NCBI RefSeq assembly: GCF_002276045.1
Contig: NZ_NQMR01000015.1
Span: forward strand, 1-64,000
Direction: 5' to 3'
From: Pseudoalteromonas sp. NBT06-2
GTDB lineage: Bacteria; Pseudomonadota; Gammaproteobacteria; Enterobacterales; Alteromonadaceae
DNA length: 64,000 nt
The position numbers and the translations under genes were made by a program. Below are positions 9,418-17,764 of this stretch, piece by piece (the first letter of the stretch is position 1; every line of letters begins with the position of its first letter). Below the pieces are notes generated by a model. The model was not told where the DNA came from, searched no databases, and saw only the letters and a list, made by a program, of their open reading frames with translations.

Positions 9418-10562
9418 TATAATGCCTTAGTATTTATTTCATCAGCAACAGCCATAACAGGACCAGGCATTAACCTTTCGTTACCTTCAGTAATTACCTT
9501 GTCATCTGCTTTTAGCATAGGGCTTAAAACGGCTGCGATATTGCCTTGATGAAATACAACTGATACAGGTATTGCTTCAGCTATTTGTTTCTCATCTTTT
9601 TGATTTACTTTATAAACTAAAGTACTTGTACCGCGTTGCACTATGGCATCTTTAGGTACAGTTAAGTATTGAGATTTAGTATTTTCTGGTAACCAAGCTT
9701 CTACTGACATGCCTGGCATGAGTCCTTGTGATTCAACTTGGCTTATCACTTTAAATGTACGTGCTCTTACATCAACATTACGTAAAACTTTAATGTTAAA
9801 TCCATTTAGCATCTTATCCCCTATGCTGAGGCTTATTTTAGTTGGCACTGATGTCATGATATGAGCAAAGCGCTCAGGAACATCTAACCAAGCTTCTAAT
9901 TTTCCTTGAGAAGTTAAAGTTAAAGCATTATCACCTGCACCTAACCATTGACCTGCCTCGGCTACTCTTTGCGTAATTTGTCCATTAAAAGGCGCTTTTA
10001 TTGACATATCATCTAAACGCACCTCTGCAATATTCAATTGAGCTTTAAGTGCTTTAATGGCTTCGTGTGCTGCAATGACATTTGCTTGACCAGATAAAGC
10101 CGCTGTTTTACTTTGGCGTAGTCGTTGTTCTGAAATCGCATTTTTATTTGCTGAATGTTTGTAAGCAATATAGTCGTCTTCAGCTAAATCGAATTCAGCT
10201 TGTGTTAATGCATATTTTGCCTCAGCAAGCGCTAACTCCGCTTCTAACCTTGATTTTTCAGCTAACATTTTTCGATTGTCAATTTGCAATAATACCTGAC
10301 CTAATTTAACTGAATCACCCTCATTAACAAAAACTTCAATCACAACACCAGCCTCTGCAGAAGCAATATGTGTTTGTGTGAGTGCTTTTAAGGTACCCGT
10401 TACACGTTTATGTGATTGCAGCTCTTGTTGAGCTACATGAGAAAAACGTACAACTTGGTTAGCAGAAACGTTATATGAGAAAAAGAGTGAAGAAACACTC
10501 ATAATTAAAAGAATACTTAAAATTGATTCTTTAAATAAACTTGAAAGTGAATTTTGGCGCAT
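9417..10562 (-). CDS. RND efflux membrane fusion protein (periplasmic adaptor)
   Basis: 381 residues. N-terminal membrane segment or signal (SILLIMSVSSLFFSYNVSAN), then a lipoyl half-motif (VFVNEGDSVKLGQVLLQIDN), a long alpha-helical hairpin (about residues 95-185), a second lipoyl half (DMSIKAPFNGQITQRVAEAG), and beta-barrel and membrane-proximal domains. Such adaptors bridge the RND pump to a TolC-like outer-membrane channel. It is the first gene of a two-gene operon with the pump and lies downstream of an operator-like inverted repeat at 10606-10620. Confidence 0.92.
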   Translation of the reverse strand: MRQNSLSSLFKESILSILLIMSVSSLFFSYNVSANQVVRFSHVAQQELQSHKRVTGTLKALTQTHIASAEAGVVIEVFVNEGDSVKLGQVLLQIDNRKMLAEKSRLEAELALAEAKYALTQAEFDLAEDDYIAYKHSANKNAISEQRLRQSKTAALSGQANVIAAHEAIKALKAQLNIAEVRLDDMSIKAPFNGQITQRVAEAGQWLGAGDNALTLTSQGKLEAWLDVPERFAHIMTSVPTKISLSIGDKMLNGFNIKVLRNVDVRARTFKVISQVESQGLMPGMSVEAWLPENTKSQYLTVPKDAIVQRGTSTLVYKVNQKDEKQIAEAIPVSVVFHQGNIAAVLSPMLKADDKVITEGNERLMPGPVMAVADEINTKAL

Positions 10563-10605
10563 ATCATCCCCTGATAATATAGTTGTTGAATACGGTGTTA
10601 ATTAT

Positions 10606-10620
10606 TAGACCAGTCGTCTA
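10606..10620. promoter_or_regulatory. TetR-type operator upstream of the RND operon
   Basis: TAGAC-CAGTC-GTCTA is a perfect 5-bp inverted repeat with a 5-base centre, about 45 bp before the adaptor start. The core GACCAGTCGT recurs at 11523-11532 just before the tetR gene. The shared motif at both promoters suggests the TetR protein controls itself and the pump. Confidence 0.65.
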
Positions 10621-10737
10621 GTTGCGTATTCTTGATTATTTTACGATCAGATGCAAGATAGAATCTATGTTTTTTGATTATAATTAAAATTTTTAGTTAT
10701 ATAAGGATGTATAAGGGGTTATTTTGTAATAATTCGT

Positions 10738-10808
10738 TTCTATAATGGGTTCTATAATGGGTTCTATAATGGGTTCTATAATGGGTTCTATAATGGGTTC
10801 TATAATGG
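10738..10808. repeat. 12-bp tandem repeat, about six copies
   Basis: The unit TTCTATAATGGG is repeated five times without change plus a partial sixth copy, in the gap between the efflux operon and tetR. Each unit contains TATAAT, a perfect -10 box sequence on the plus strand. The identical copies suggest recent expansion. The rest of the 10563-10884 gap has only the operator above and AT-rich DNA. Confidence 0.9.
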
Positions 10809-10884
10809 TGAGGCTTATTAGGTTTACTTAAAAGCATAAAAAAGTGTTGCTGAAGCCATGTTATTTTATGCTTTCATTTTTTGT

Positions 10885-11472
10885 TTAAAGCTTTATTAGT
10901 AAATTCTGGAAAATAATTTCCACAAAGTCATTATATGGTTGCGCGCTATTTTCAACTTGCATTTGTATTGATGCACCGTGACTGGCACTAAATAAAAAAC
11001 CTGCCATTTTTTGTGGATGTATATTATCAGCTAATTCTTTTTCTGCCTGAGCTTCGGTGATCACTAGCGCCATTTGGGCATTCATAGAATCTTGTGAACA
11101 CTTTAAAGCACCACGCATAGTTTCACTTAATTTAGATTGTTCAAGCGCCAATTTAGGAATTAAGCATTGACAATCAATGCCTTCTTCATCGTGATATTGC
11201 TGAATTCGAGCAAAAAAGTTTTGAATTCTAGTCAATGGGCTGAATTTTCTATCACGAAAAATATCACGCATAAATTCACTGTTTTCATCAGAAGCACGTT
11301 CTATAAGCGCCATGCCAAAGTCTTCTTTAGACTTAAAATAATGATAGAAAGACCCTTTTGGCACACCTGCTGTGTCGAGTATTTCCTTGAGGCCACATCC
11401 GTTATAACTCTTTTCAATTATCAGAGAGTGGCCAGCGGCTAAAATCATCTCTTTGGTATCTTGTTTAATCAT
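10885..11472 (-). CDS. TetR/AcrR family transcriptional regulator, probable repressor of the RND operon
   Basis: 195 residues. The N-terminal helix-turn-helix (residues about 20-50: NGCGLKEILDTAGVPKGSFY, then HYFKSKEDF) is classic TetR; the C-terminal ligand domain is divergent, with a Cys pair (GIDCQCLIPKLALE) like the DUF1956/TetR_C_16 group. Transcribed in the same direction as the efflux genes but from its own promoter, which carries GGACCAGTCGT at 11522-11532. The same core is found before the pump operon. Release by a pump substrate is the usual mechanism and is inferred here. Confidence 0.85.
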   Translation of the reverse strand: MIKQDTKEMILAAGHSLIIEKSYNGCGLKEILDTAGVPKGSFYHYFKSKEDFGMALIERASDENSEFMRDIFRDRKFSPLTRIQNFFARIQQYHDEEGIDCQCLIPKLALEQSKLSETMRGALKCSQDSMNAQMALVITEAQAEKELADNIHPQKMAGFLFSASHGASIQMQVENSAQPYNDFVEIIFQNLLIKL

Positions 11473-11520
11473 TTTAACTGTCTCGGATTGGGTTATTTAA
11501 GTTTATCCGATTACTATTAT

Positions 11521-11535
11521 TGGACCAGTCGTATA
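11521..11535. promoter_or_regulatory. Second TetR-type operator, before tetR
   Basis: TGGACCAGTCGTATA shares the 10-base core GACCAGTCGT with the perfect operator at 10606-10620. It lies about 50 bp upstream of the tetR start, as expected for autoregulation. Confidence 0.6.
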
Positions 11536-11567
11536 AAAAGTCAATAAGTAATCAAATAGAGATTATT

Positions 11568-12464
11568 TCAAGAGTTTAAAATGGTTTTTCCTGTTAACAT
11601 AATTGCTTCAGAGATCTGTTTATAAACACCTTTGACTAAGACCCATCTATGCCAATATAAGGTTTGTGTTAATTTAATGTTTGGTAAAATATTAATGATG
11701 TCACCAGAAACCAACTCATTTTTAATTTGTAATTTTGGGATCAGGGAATAAGCAGCACCTTGTTTTACTAATTCAACAAAGGCTTCTGATGAACGTACGG
11801 TATGGCATGGGTAACTGCCGCCTTTTAGGTCAAAATGTTGCTCAATGAATTTAATATGCATATCGTCTTTTTGATCAAATGCAGCACCAGGGGCATACTT
11901 TAAGCTCTGTTGGTTTATGCCATTGGTAAAATATTTTTGTTTAAACTCTGGGGAAGCAACTAAAATATATTCCATAGTACCTAGTTGTGTTACTTCGCAG
12001 CCTGATACAGCTTTATCATTTAAGCTGATTGCGCCAAATACTTCACCATCTTTTAACTTGTCTAATGTTCGAGATTCATCGGCAACAATTAAGTTAAGTT
12101 CAATAGGATGTTGGTTTATTAAAGGAGTTAATGCACCGATTAACCAAGTAGCGAGGCTATCTGCATTAGTTGCTAAATTAACAGTTAAAGTGGATTCAGG
12201 TTGATCTAAAATAATTTGCGGTAATAGTTCAGCCTCTAATTGTTGCACTTGTTGGTAATGACTTAACAGTTTTTTACCTAACTCGGTTGCTACGATAGGT
12301 TGAGAACGTATTAATACAGGCTGAGCAACTAATTGTTCTAATTGTTTGATCCTTTGCGAAACCGCAGGCTGTGTTATGCATAAAACATCGGCTGCTTTTT
12401 CAAAACTTTGTTGCTTAATCACAATGCTCAAAGCGTACAGTAATTTATAATCTAGATGATTCAT
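11568..12464 (-). CDS. argP: LysR family regulator, ArgP/LysG type
   Basis: 298 residues. The N-terminal winged HTH (SFEKAADVLCITQPAVSQRI, then KQLEQ) and the effector-binding domain match the ArgP (IciA) group, which activates a divergent LysE/ArgO basic-amino-acid exporter in response to Arg or Lys. The gene is divergent from the exporter at 12571 with a 106-bp shared promoter gap, the classic argP-argO arrangement. The protein length is standard. The symbol is given on architecture and neighbourhood; orthology was not tested. Confidence 0.8.
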   Translation of the reverse strand: MNHLDYKLLYALSIVIKQQSFEKAADVLCITQPAVSQRIKQLEQLVAQPVLIRSQPIVATELGKKLLSHYQQVQQLEAELLPQIILDQPESTLTVNLATNADSLATWLIGALTPLINQHPIELNLIVADESRTLDKLKDGEVFGAISLNDKAVSGCEVTQLGTMEYILVASPEFKQKYFTNGINQQSLKYAPGAAFDQKDDMHIKFIEQHFDLKGGSYPCHTVRSSEAFVELVKQGAAYSLIPKLQIKNELVSGDIINILPNIKLTQTLYWHRWVLVKGVYKQISEAIMLTGKTILNS

Positions 12465-12570
12465 CTTGCCCTAATATAACTAATACTTATCAAGTATAAA
12501 AATTATTAATTTTATTTATTGTAATTTAAGTATTAAATTTACACCATCAATTTTAAATGAGCAGTCATAG

Positions 12571-13185
12571 ATGGCTATTTCAGCAATGTTTCAAGGTTTA
12601 GTTTTAGGTGCTAGTATGATTATTCCAATAGGAGCACAAAACTCTCATATATTAGGACAGGGTATAAAGCGTAATCATCATATATTAGCTGCAACAATTT
12701 GCATGGTGTGTGATGTATTATTAATCGGCTTAGGCGTTTTTGGTGGCGGACAACTTATAGCCAGTAGTGAATGGTTATTATTAGTGATTACTTGGGGTGG
12801 AATTTCATTTTTATTAATTTATGGGTCACTATCTTTTAAAACAGCTTGGCTTAATAAGTATCACGGATTCGGCAGTCAAAAAGGCATTAAAACCAAAACT
12901 GCAGTGGTCGGAACGACATTTGCTGTGACACTATTAAACCCGCATGTATATCTCGATACTGTAATGATATTAGGCAGTGTAGGAGGGCAGTTTGCGGGTA
13001 ATGAAAAAATCGATTTTGCGGTGGGCACTATGTTGGCTTCAATACTTTGGTTTTATAGCTTGGCAGCTGGCGCATCTAAAATGGCACCTTGGCTTGCACA
13101 ACCTAAAGTACAAAAAGTGATAGATATATTAGTTGGTAGTATTATGTGGTTGGTAGCTTACTCTTTGTTTAACCATCAGTTTTAA
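12571..13185 (+). CDS. LysE/ArgO family basic amino-acid exporter
   Basis: 204 residues with about six transmembrane segments. The N-terminus shows the ArgO/LysE pattern GLVLGASMIIPIGAQNSHIL with the conserved IGAQN block, and a second-half NPHVYLDTVMILGSVGGQF motif typical of this exporter branch. It should export arginine or lysine (or a toxic analogue). It is divergent from the ArgP-like regulator, which likely activates it. Its stop overlaps that of the convergent entA gene by four bases. Confidence 0.88.
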   Translation: MAISAMFQGLVLGASMIIPIGAQNSHILGQGIKRNHHILAATICMVCDVLLIGLGVFGGGQLIASSEWLLLVITWGGISFLLIYGSLSFKTAWLNKYHGFGSQKGIKTKTAVVGTTFAVTLLNPHVYLDTVMILGSVGGQFAGNEKIDFAVGTMLASILWFYSLAAGASKMAPWLAQPKVQKVIDILVGSIMWLVAYSLFNHQF

Positions 13186-13964
13186 ATACAGCCTAGTGTG
13201 GCTCCGCCATCAATTCTGAGATCTTGCATCGTAATATGCTTTGCTTTGTCTGATAATAAAAATAAAACAGCATCAGAAATATCACTGGTTTCGGCTATTT
13301 TGTTGAGTGGGATCCCCATTCGAAAGCTTGTAAGTTCACCAGATATTGTATCTTGTTCGTTATATTTTTCATTCCACATTTGAGTTTGCATTTGTGTACG
13401 TGTTGAACCAGGACTCACTATATTACAACGTATACCTAGCTGTGCTAATTCTAGTCCTAAACATCTTATAAGCATATGAATTCCGGCTTTAGAAGCACAA
13501 TATGCTGCCATGTTTTTTCGGGGGGTAGAGGCGGAATTTGAACCAACGGCAACTATACTACCATATCCTTGTTTAGCCATTTTTTTTGCTATCGCTTGGA
13601 TTATGAAAAAAGCACCTGACATATTGACTGCTATTGTTTTTTCTAGCTCGTCCGACGTGATATCTAAAATTGAATTTAAATGTAAGATCCCAGCACAATT
13701 TACAAGGTGATTAATATCACCAAAATCTTGTTCTATCATATCAAGCAGTTGTGTTACCTGCCATTTATCCGTTAAATCAAGATTAAAATAATAAACTTTA
13801 TTGGGATACTTTAGCTGTAATGGTTTGGCAAAGTTTGAAAGCGCCATACTGTCTATATCAAGCATAATCACTTTTGAACCTTGTTTTAATAAATCTAATG
13901 AAACTTGTGCACCAATTCCTTTTGCTGCGCCTGTTATTAAGCTCAATTGATTTTTAAAACTCAT
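13182..13964 (-). CDS. entA: 2,3-dihydro-2,3-dihydroxybenzoate dehydrogenase (EntA/DhbA type SDR)
   Basis: 260-residue classical short-chain dehydrogenase. The Rossmann motif TGAAKGIGA is at about residues 12-20, the NAG block VNCAGIL near 87, and the catalytic Tyr-Lys pair (YCASKAG) near 155. NIVSPGSTRTQMQTQMW matches the EntA substrate-loop pattern. It would oxidise 2,3-dihydro-DHB to 2,3-dihydroxybenzoate with NAD, the last step of DHB synthesis. It is separated from the entC-entE-entB genes by a ChaN-like gene and an MFS gene, but nothing else in the window could fill this role. A Fur-box-like site lies in the divergent promoter gap. Confidence 0.85.
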   Translation of the reverse strand: MSFKNQLSLITGAAKGIGAQVSLDLLKQGSKVIMLDIDSMALSNFAKPLQLKYPNKVYYFNLDLTDKWQVTQLLDMIEQDFGDINHLVNCAGILHLNSILDITSDELEKTIAVNMSGAFFIIQAIAKKMAKQGYGSIVAVGSNSASTPRKNMAAYCASKAGIHMLIRCLGLELAQLGIRCNIVSPGSTRTQMQTQMWNEKYNEQDTISGELTSFRMGIPLNKIAETSDISDAVLFLLSDKAKHITMQDLRIDGGATLGCI

Positions 13965-14026
13965 TACGTACCTATTTTAATGTTGTTTTTAATAAAGAGG
14001 TAATTTACAAATAAAAACTTAACAAT

Positions 14027-14045
14027 GCAAATGATATTTATTACT
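14027..14045. promoter_or_regulatory. Fur-box-like site (entA / TIKI-like gene 1)
   Basis: GCAAATGATATTTATTACT lies in the divergent gap between entA and the TIKI-like lipoprotein gene. The central 15 bases match the Fur consensus AATGATAATCATTAT at 12 positions by eye. Iron repression of both genes is inferred. Confidence 0.5.
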
Positions 14046-14075
14046 ATTAAGTTTTAGTTGGTAGGGACAAATAAA

Positions 14076-15167
14076 ATGTATTGCATATTAGATAAGTTTA
14101 AACGCTTTTCACTGAAACTAATTTTAATGGGTATGGTGATATTAAATGGCTGTGAATATATGCCACATAATGCAAAATTCGATTTGGATAATAAGCAATT
14201 AAAAAGGCTTATTCAGCAAGCAAAGCAAGCAGATAAAGCGATTTTAAATGCTTTTGAAAACCATGATTTAGTTGCTGTAGGTGATTATCATTGGAATGAA
14301 GCGTTTTTGGTATATCTTACAGATTTGGTGAGATCAGATAGTTTCAGTGAAAAAGTCCAACATATCATAGTTGAATTTGGTAATGCTAAACATCAAAGTG
14401 TACTTAACCGATATCTTCTAGGCGAAGATGTTTCAAATAGTGAAGTTGAGTTGATTTGGCGTGATAGCTTGTATTTTACGGCTTGGATGCCTGAGGTATA
14501 TAAAAACTTTTTTGCTCAAATACGTTTAAAAAATATAATGCTTCCAGAGCATAAAAAAATAAAAGTGACACTAGCAGAGACAAGTTTTGATTGGTATTCA
14601 GATACTGTATCGCAGCAATGGCAACAAGCTGCAAAAACTAAAGTTAATGGCTTTTATTCTGTTGCAGAGCAAGCAATAAAATCTGGTAATAAAAGTTTAA
14701 TGATTTTTGGCGCATTTCATTTATTACGTGTTCCAGAGCCGGAGCTAAATCAGTTTGATGATAGTTTATTACCTTTTGCAGCTAGATTAGAAAAACATTA
14801 TCCAGATCGTACTTATCTTGTTTGGCCTACGGCAGATCCTGAAATGATCTCAGCATTAAAAAGTATAAAGGGACCGGCTCTTTTGGAAACTAAAACGACA
14901 AATTTAAAAGACTTAAGAATGATAGATTTGTTGCCAAAATCTCGATTTCGTTTAGCAAAGCTTGATATTCGACAAGCAAAAACATCACAATTATTTGATG
15001 CATTTTTATATGTTGGAGAAACGCAACGTAATACTCAATTTCCACACTCTGTAATTACTGATGAAAAGTGGGTGAATGAAATGAAGCGCAGAGCTAGTTT
15101 AGTGGGTGGTCGAGTGGAGAGTAAATTTAATGAAATATTAGAGAATAGTCTGAAGCATATTATTTGA
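14076..15167 (+). CDS. TIKI/ChaN/EreA-superfamily lipoprotein in the siderophore island (paralogue 1)
   Basis: 363 residues from ATG 14076 (TAGGGA upstream; a TTG at 14058 is less likely). The N-terminus is a lipoprotein signal (LILMGMVILNGCEY, lipobox LNGC), placing the protein in the envelope. The superfamily hallmarks are visible: first GxxH motif (VGDYHWNE), a conserved Glu in HIIVEFGNAKHQ, and a late GxxH (MIFGAFHLLR). TIKI proteases, haem-binding ChaN and erythromycin esterase EreA share this plan. A paralogue without a signal follows entF. Possible roles are ferric-siderophore hydrolysis or iron/haem binding; neither is proven. Confidence 0.65.
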   Translation: MYCILDKFKRFSLKLILMGMVILNGCEYMPHNAKFDLDNKQLKRLIQQAKQADKAILNAFENHDLVAVGDYHWNEAFLVYLTDLVRSDSFSEKVQHIIVEFGNAKHQSVLNRYLLGEDVSNSEVELIWRDSLYFTAWMPEVYKNFFAQIRLKNIMLPEHKKIKVTLAETSFDWYSDTVSQQWQQAAKTKVNGFYSVAEQAIKSGNKSLMIFGAFHLLRVPEPELNQFDDSLLPFAARLEKHYPDRTYLVWPTADPEMISALKSIKGPALLETKTTNLKDLRMIDLLPKSRFRLAKLDIRQAKTSQLFDAFLYVGETQRNTQFPHSVITDEKWVNEMKRRASLVGGRVESKFNEILENSLKHII

Positions 15168-15191
15168 TATTAATTGATAGTTTAAAGTGAC

Positions 15192-15214
15192 AGCGCGATG
15201 TGTATCGCGCTTTA
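15192..15214. terminator. Bidirectional terminator
   Basis: AGCGCGAT-GTGT-ATCGCGCT forms a strong GC-rich stem flanked by TTTAAA sequence. It lies between the convergent TIKI-like gene and MFS gene. Confidence 0.7.
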
Positions 15215-15217
15215 AAT

Positions 15218-16444
15218 TTACTTTGATAAATGTTTACTTAAACTGGATATTTGCCAAGGCAGTAATAACATCAGGCAAGCAGATATCATAACTAATATTG
15301 GCAGGTTATTTATTGTAAGATCATCATTTGAAGATAAAATTTGTGCTGATATAAAAGCTGCGAGACCTGTTGCTATATTTCTTGCAGTTGTTGTTATTGC
15401 TAAGTAACCGGCTCTTTGGTTTGGAGGTGCTATTTGGCTTAGTAAAATTTGTGTTATTAAATTACGTCCTGCATTTACGCTCATGAAAAATATAAAAATG
15501 ATGGCTACCGGTAAGTTAAAATCAAGGGCAAATCCTAATGTAATTACCAATATTCCAGCTATGGTGAAAAATGTAGCCATATTAAAAAGACTGACTTTAT
15601 CTATTAACTTTGAACAAATCATAGTAACAAAAATCGTAGATAACCCGCCAAACATAAACAGTTGACTTATATTTGATCTAGGATAATTATGATTGAACTG
15701 AAAAATAGCTGAAAGGTGGGGAATAAACAAAAAAACTGCAAATATTGAAGATGCCACTATGGTTATACCCAATCGCATTGTTTTATTTGAAATTACTATT
15801 TTTAAATTAAACTTTTCAGTTTCAGAGTTTTTATGCTTATTATTTTGAAGTACAAAGACAGCAAAAATAGTGAGTATTAGCATAATTGTAGCACTTAATA
15901 TAAAAACCCATTGCCAGCCATATATATTAGCTATATGTAAACCAACAGGTACACCAATAATAGCTGCAAATGAAAAGCTAAGCGCAACTTTCGCAAGTGC
16001 TTTTCCTCGTTTTTTTGGTGGGATGGTATCAATGACAATTGCTAATGTTAGTGCAGTTGTAGGCGCACTTAAAAAACCACAAAGAGAACGAAAAATAGTT
16101 AGTTCAGCAAAGGATTGACTCGTTGATGATAAACCGATGCAAATACAGTTAGCGATAAGTAAGACTATTAGAGAGTTTTTTCTATCGTATTTATCTAGAA
16201 ATGATGAACATAAAAGGCCTGAAATTGCAGCTGATATTGTAAAACCTGCACTAAACCAAGCTGTTGATTCTACTTTAATATTGAATGTTCTTGCTAAGTC
16301 AGGACCTAATGGCATTACCACCATAAAATCGGAAATTGCGATAAATTGAATTGTTAATATAAGTAATAAAATCCACTTTGAATTATGAATTATAATATCA
16401 CTTTGTTGAAGATTATTTATATGTGTTTGATTTGATAGTTTCAA
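15218..16444 (-). CDS. MFS transporter, probable catecholate siderophore exporter
   Basis: About 408 residues with some twelve hydrophobic segments. It opens with WILLLILTIQFIAISDFMVV and has the motif-A-like loop SSFLDKYDRKNS between TM2 and TM3, typical of DHA1-type drug/siderophore exporters. It is divergent from entC across a Fur-box-like site, so it is likely iron-regulated and plays the EntS role of secreting the finished siderophore. The first in-frame start is TTG 16444, without a good ribosome-binding site. The true start is uncertain. Confidence 0.75.
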   Translation of the reverse strand: MKLSNQTHINNLQQSDIIIHNSKWILLLILTIQFIAISDFMVVMPLGPDLARTFNIKVESTAWFSAGFTISAAISGLLCSSFLDKYDRKNSLIVLLIANCICIGLSSTSQSFAELTIFRSLCGFLSAPTTALTLAIVIDTIPPKKRGKALAKVALSFSFAAIIGVPVGLHIANIYGWQWVFILSATIMLILTIFAVFVLQNNKHKNSETEKFNLKIVISNKTMRLGITIVASSIFAVFLFIPHLSAIFQFNHNYPRSNISQLFMFGGLSTIFVTMICSKLIDKVSLFNMATFFTIAGILVITLGFALDFNLPVAIIFIFFMSVNAGRNLITQILLSQIAPPNQRAGYLAITTTARNIATGLAAFISAQILSSNDDLTINNLPILVMISACLMLLLPWQISSLSKHLSK

Positions 16445-16469
16445 TTGAATCTCTAGAGTACCTTTAAAA

Positions 16470-16488
16470 TAAATGATAATCTAAATGA
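16470..16488. promoter_or_regulatory. Fur-box-like site (entC / MFS exporter)
   Basis: TAAATGATAATCTAAATGA contains AATGATAATC, ten exact consecutive matches to the Fur consensus. It lies between the divergent exporter and entC-entE-entB-entF genes, about 70-90 bp upstream of entC. Confidence 0.65.
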
Positions 16489-16558
16489 AAACTGTTTGCA
16501 TTTAAAGTGTTTTTAAGTATTATCCCTGCATTATTTTTATTATGAAGTGATAAACTTT

Positions 16559-17764
16559 ATGGAACGTAAAACTGTAGGTAGTCAATATATGATCAATGAG
16601 TTGATTAAAAATCAACTTATAGATTCACCTTTCTTTTTTAGCTCGCCTACTGTGACTTTATTTGCTCAGGGGAATGTTAAAGAATATTCAAAAGTTGTTT
16701 CTTCTGATAAATTATCAGATTACGTGAATGATATTTTATCAGATTCAAAAAAGAGCCAAACAGATAACCCGATTGCTGTCGGTGTTATCCCTTTCTCAGA
16801 GCATAATCCAGTCCGTTTTATTGTGCCTGAAAAATTATATGTATCTTCACCATTAAGACCATCTGTTCTGCACGAAAAAGCAGCAGATAAAAACCCATCA
16901 AAGCTCACTCCTATTCCAAATCCAAATGAATATATGCGTTCAGTTGAGAAAGCTGTAGCGCAATGTAATGATGGTCAATTAGATAAAGTTGTTTTATCTC
17001 GTGCCTTACAGGTCGATACAGAACACCCTATAAAACTTGAGAGTTTTTTATCTACTTTGTTACAACAAAATCCCGGTGGATATACTTTCTGTAGCAAGAT
17101 CACTGACTCTGGTTGTACCCGGTTAATTGGATCAAGCCCTGAGTTATTGATATCTAAAAAAGGGCAGTATATTTGCTCTAATCCACTTGCAGGTTCTCGT
17201 CGTAGAAGTACAGATGAAAATGAAAATGAAGCATTATCTGAATCTCTGAGGCAAAGCGATAAAGATTTACATGAACATGCGGTTGTTGTTGATGCAGTCG
17301 AAAAGTCGTTAGCGCCTTATTGCAGTAATTTATATGTTCCTATGATGCCTTCAGTTATAAAAACCCGTGCTATGTTGCATTTATCTACTTTAATTGAAGG
17401 AACTGCGATATCGCCTGAAATGAATGTACTGAAGCTTGCAAGTCAACTTCATCCTACCCCTGCTGTATGTGGCTACCCGAAACATGACGCTAATGACTTT
17501 ATAGATGAAGCAGAACCTTTTGATCGCGGTTATTTTACTGGGCTTATTGGTTGGTGTGATGCCCGCGGAAATGGTGAGTGGGTGGTTGTTATTCGTTGCG
17601 CTGAAGTACAAGAAAAGAGTTTAAAAGTATTTGCAGGTGCCGGTATTGTTGATGGTTCCCATCCGCTTAGTGAGCTGCAAGAAACAGGTAATAAAATGAG
17701 AACGATTCTAAATGCGTTAGGTATAGATTTACAAGAATCTGAGATGTTAGAGATGGCACCATAA
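16559..17764 (+). CDS. entC: Isochorismate synthase
   Basis: 401 residues from ATG 16559; an in-frame GTG at 16547 would add four. It belongs to the chorismate-binding family: QLDKVVLSRAL near residue 145, then RLIGSSPELLIS, NPLAGSRRR, HLSTLIEGT, QLHPTPAVCGYP and GYFTGLIGWCDARGNGEW, the active-site blocks of EntC/DhbC. It turns chorismate into isochorismate, the first step to 2,3-dihydroxybenzoate. The stop precedes the entE ATG with overlap (TAATG). Expression is probably iron-repressed through the Fur-like site upstream. EntC rather than MenF is supported by the neighbours. Confidence 0.93.
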   Translation: MERKTVGSQYMINELIKNQLIDSPFFFSSPTVTLFAQGNVKEYSKVVSSDKLSDYVNDILSDSKKSQTDNPIAVGVIPFSEHNPVRFIVPEKLYVSSPLRPSVLHEKAADKNPSKLTPIPNPNEYMRSVEKAVAQCNDGQLDKVVLSRALQVDTEHPIKLESFLSTLLQQNPGGYTFCSKITDSGCTRLIGSSPELLISKKGQYICSNPLAGSRRRSTDENENEALSESLRQSDKDLHEHAVVVDAVEKSLAPYCSNLYVPMMPSVIKTRAMLHLSTLIEGTAISPEMNVLKLASQLHPTPAVCGYPKHDANDFIDEAEPFDRGYFTGLIGWCDARGNGEWVVVIRCAEVQEKSLKVFAGAGIVDGSHPLSELQETGNKMRTILNALGIDLQESEMLEMAP

